Positions 5,686 through 6,677 of a stretch of 6,677 bases of DNA are shown here, piece by piece (position 1 is the first letter of the stretch; the number at the start of each line of letters is the position of its first letter). The notes below the pieces were generated by a model that saw nothing but the letters and a program-made list of their open reading frames with translations, made no database searches and was not told the origin of the DNA. The DNA is from CAYXZO01 sp964469505 (GTDB lineage Bacteria; Fidelibacterota; UBA8477; JABMPR01). Both the position numbers and the translations under genes were made by a program. The stretch spans positions 1 to 6,677 of the forward strand of contig CAYXZO010000091.1 in assembly GCA_964469505.1 (NCBI GenBank). Direction: 5' to 3'.

Positions 5686-6677
5686 CTAAAGCCTGGTTCC
5701 CGGCGGAATGCTGGTTCCTTTAGGAATAATGATAATGCCTTGCCGAATCGAATAATATTCACCATCCTCTTCCTGCACACCCCGTAAGTTCACCAGTTCA
5801 CAGCCCGCACCAATCCGTACATCTTTATCCAGGATGGCATTTTTCAAGCGACACCCTTTCCCGATGCCCAGGGGCAATGCGCCGCGGGGGGCACGAGCCT
5901 CGTAAAAATCGTTACCCATGTAATAGACATGGTCCATTTCAACGTCATCGGCCACGATTCCCCGAATACCTACGATGGAACGGTGGAGCACAGCTTTGCC
6001 AATGCGACAACCCTCTGAAATGAGACAATGGTCCACCCTGGCACCGTGGATGTGTGTACCGGGCAGAAAACGAGCGTGGGTGTAAATGGGATGATGTGGT
6101 TCATAGAAAGAAAAGGGTGGTCGGCGGGAGGTAAGGGCCATATTGGCCTCAAAGAAAGTCTCGATGGTCCCGATGTCAGCCCAATACCCCGAAAATGGAT
6201 AGGCAAAGGTGCGGAAACGGGAAACACACTGGGGAATGATGTCATGTCCGAAATCGTTGCCTTGAAGGCCCATGGCTTCGAACAGAACTTCCTTGCGGAA
6301 AATGTAAATCCCCATAGAAACCGCCACCTGGGGTTCCGCGGCATCGGGTAACCGCAAAGATTCCACTAAAGCTGGATCCCGAGGTTTTTCCACGAAACGA
6401 TCAATGCGATACTCCCTGGTGTAATGTAGGATGCCGAACTGCGAGGCCTGGGCGGTGGGCATGGGGATCACGGCTACAGTGACGTCAGCTTTCTTGCGGC
6501 GGTGGAAATCGTAAAAAGGACGGTAATCCATCTTGTATAGATGGTCCCCGGCCAGAATAATGAAATCGGTGGCTTGCATCTCGGCGAAGCGTTCCCGATA
6601 GGAACGAACAGCGTCGGCTGTGCCCTGGAACCAATCCCGGTGCAGCGGAGTCTGTTGCGCGGCTAGAATCTCAATCA
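5686..6677 (-). CDS. glgC: Glucose-1-phosphate adenylyltransferase (ADP-glucose pyrophosphorylase), N terminus missing at window edge
   Basis: The enzyme makes ADP-glucose from glucose-1-phosphate and ATP, the committed step of bacterial glycogen synthesis in the cytoplasm. The frame stays open to the right edge, giving 329 residues; about 90-110 N-terminal residues, including the GxGTRL nucleotide loop, should lie beyond it. In this fragment, residues 15-24 are WFQGTADAVR. Residues 43-45 (GDH) hold the catalytic Asp, equivalent to D142 of the E. coli enzyme. Residues 94-98 (FVEKP) hold the glucose-1-phosphate lysine, and GYWADIGT is at 163-170. From about residue 200, hexapeptide-like repeats form the C-terminal left-handed beta-helix. 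The ending GIIIIPKGTSIPPGTRL and the DWFQGTADAVR form resemble cyanobacterial and plant enzymes more than the enterobacterial type. An internal ATG at 6579 is not the true start. There is no functional link to the downstream transport genes beyond shared direction. Confidence 0.95.
   Translation of the reverse strand, partial: IEILAAQQTPLHRDWFQGTADAVRSYRERFAEMQATDFIILAGDHLYKMDYRPFYDFHRRKKADVTVAVIPMPTAQASQFGILHYTREYRIDRFVEKPRDPALVESLRLPDAAEPQVAVSMGIYIFRKEVLFEAMGLQGNDFGHDIIPQCVSRFRTFAYPFSGYWADIGTIETFFEANMALTSRRPPFSFYEPHHPIYTHARFLPGTHIHGARVDHCLISEGCRIGKAVLHRSIVGIRGIVADDVEMDHVYYMGNDFYEARAPRGALPLGIGKGCRLKNAILDKDVRIGAGCELVNLRGVQEEDGEYYSIRQGIIIIPKGTSIPPGTRL

Noticed and set aside
5589..5780. Minus-strand open frame of 63 codons spanning the end of glgC and the intergenic region
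   Set aside because: It overlaps the conserved glgC C terminus in another frame and has no recognisable product.
5970..6351. Open frames of 107-124 codons on both strands inside glgC
   Set aside because: Both are shadows of the conserved glgC frame without domains or start signals.
1..6677. CRISPR array, tRNA or rRNA genes, insertion sequence or attachment site
   Set aside because: No spaced direct repeats, tRNA arms, rRNA-like segments, transposase motifs or terminal inverted repeats were seen.

Overview
The window is a stretch of bacterial chromosome in which all six recognisable genes lie on the minus strand, so it reads right to left. Outer-membrane features (a beta-barrel protein ending in Phe and a periplasmic LolA-fold protein) show a diderm (Gram-negative) host. 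The moderate G+C, the cyanobacterial/plant-like ADP-glucose pyrophosphorylase and the COG1033-type exporter cluster would fit a member of the FCB-like or a related environmental phylum. This is a guess; nothing in the window fixes the taxonomy.

Right edge (5686-6677): the C-terminal three quarters of glgC (glucose-1-phosphate adenylyltransferase, glycogen synthesis), truncated by the window. A 162-bp intergenic region follows (5524-5685). It holds a 14-bp perfect palindrome and then a likely sigma70-type promoter whose predicted start point lies inside an inverted repeat, the probable operator of the next gene.

Centre (537-5523): a compact four-gene cluster, probably one operon: a TetR-family repressor, a 12-TM RND/MMPL exporter, a periplasmic outer-membrane-lipoprotein-sorting-like (LolA-fold) protein and a DUF1302-like outer-membrane beta-barrel. 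Spacings are 55 bp, 16 bp and a 4-bp ATGA overlap. The 55-bp gap carries a sequence related to the tetR operator and a 16-bp near-palindrome, so the exporter may have its own regulated transcription. The last three products would cover inner membrane, periplasm and outer membrane. The natural reading is a TetR-controlled envelope system moving a hydrophobic substrate (lipid, lipid-like compound or toxic hydrophobe). The substrate and direction cannot be read from the sequence.

Left edge (1-536): 262 bp without a recognisable gene, then the first 91 codons of a type I restriction endonuclease R subunit (hsdR-like), running off the window. Its nuclease D...ExK motif is complete at the very edge.

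The best candidate for an under-described system is the TetR-MMPL-LolA-like-barrel cassette with its two related operator-like sites. The gene families are known; the pathway is not established by the sequence.
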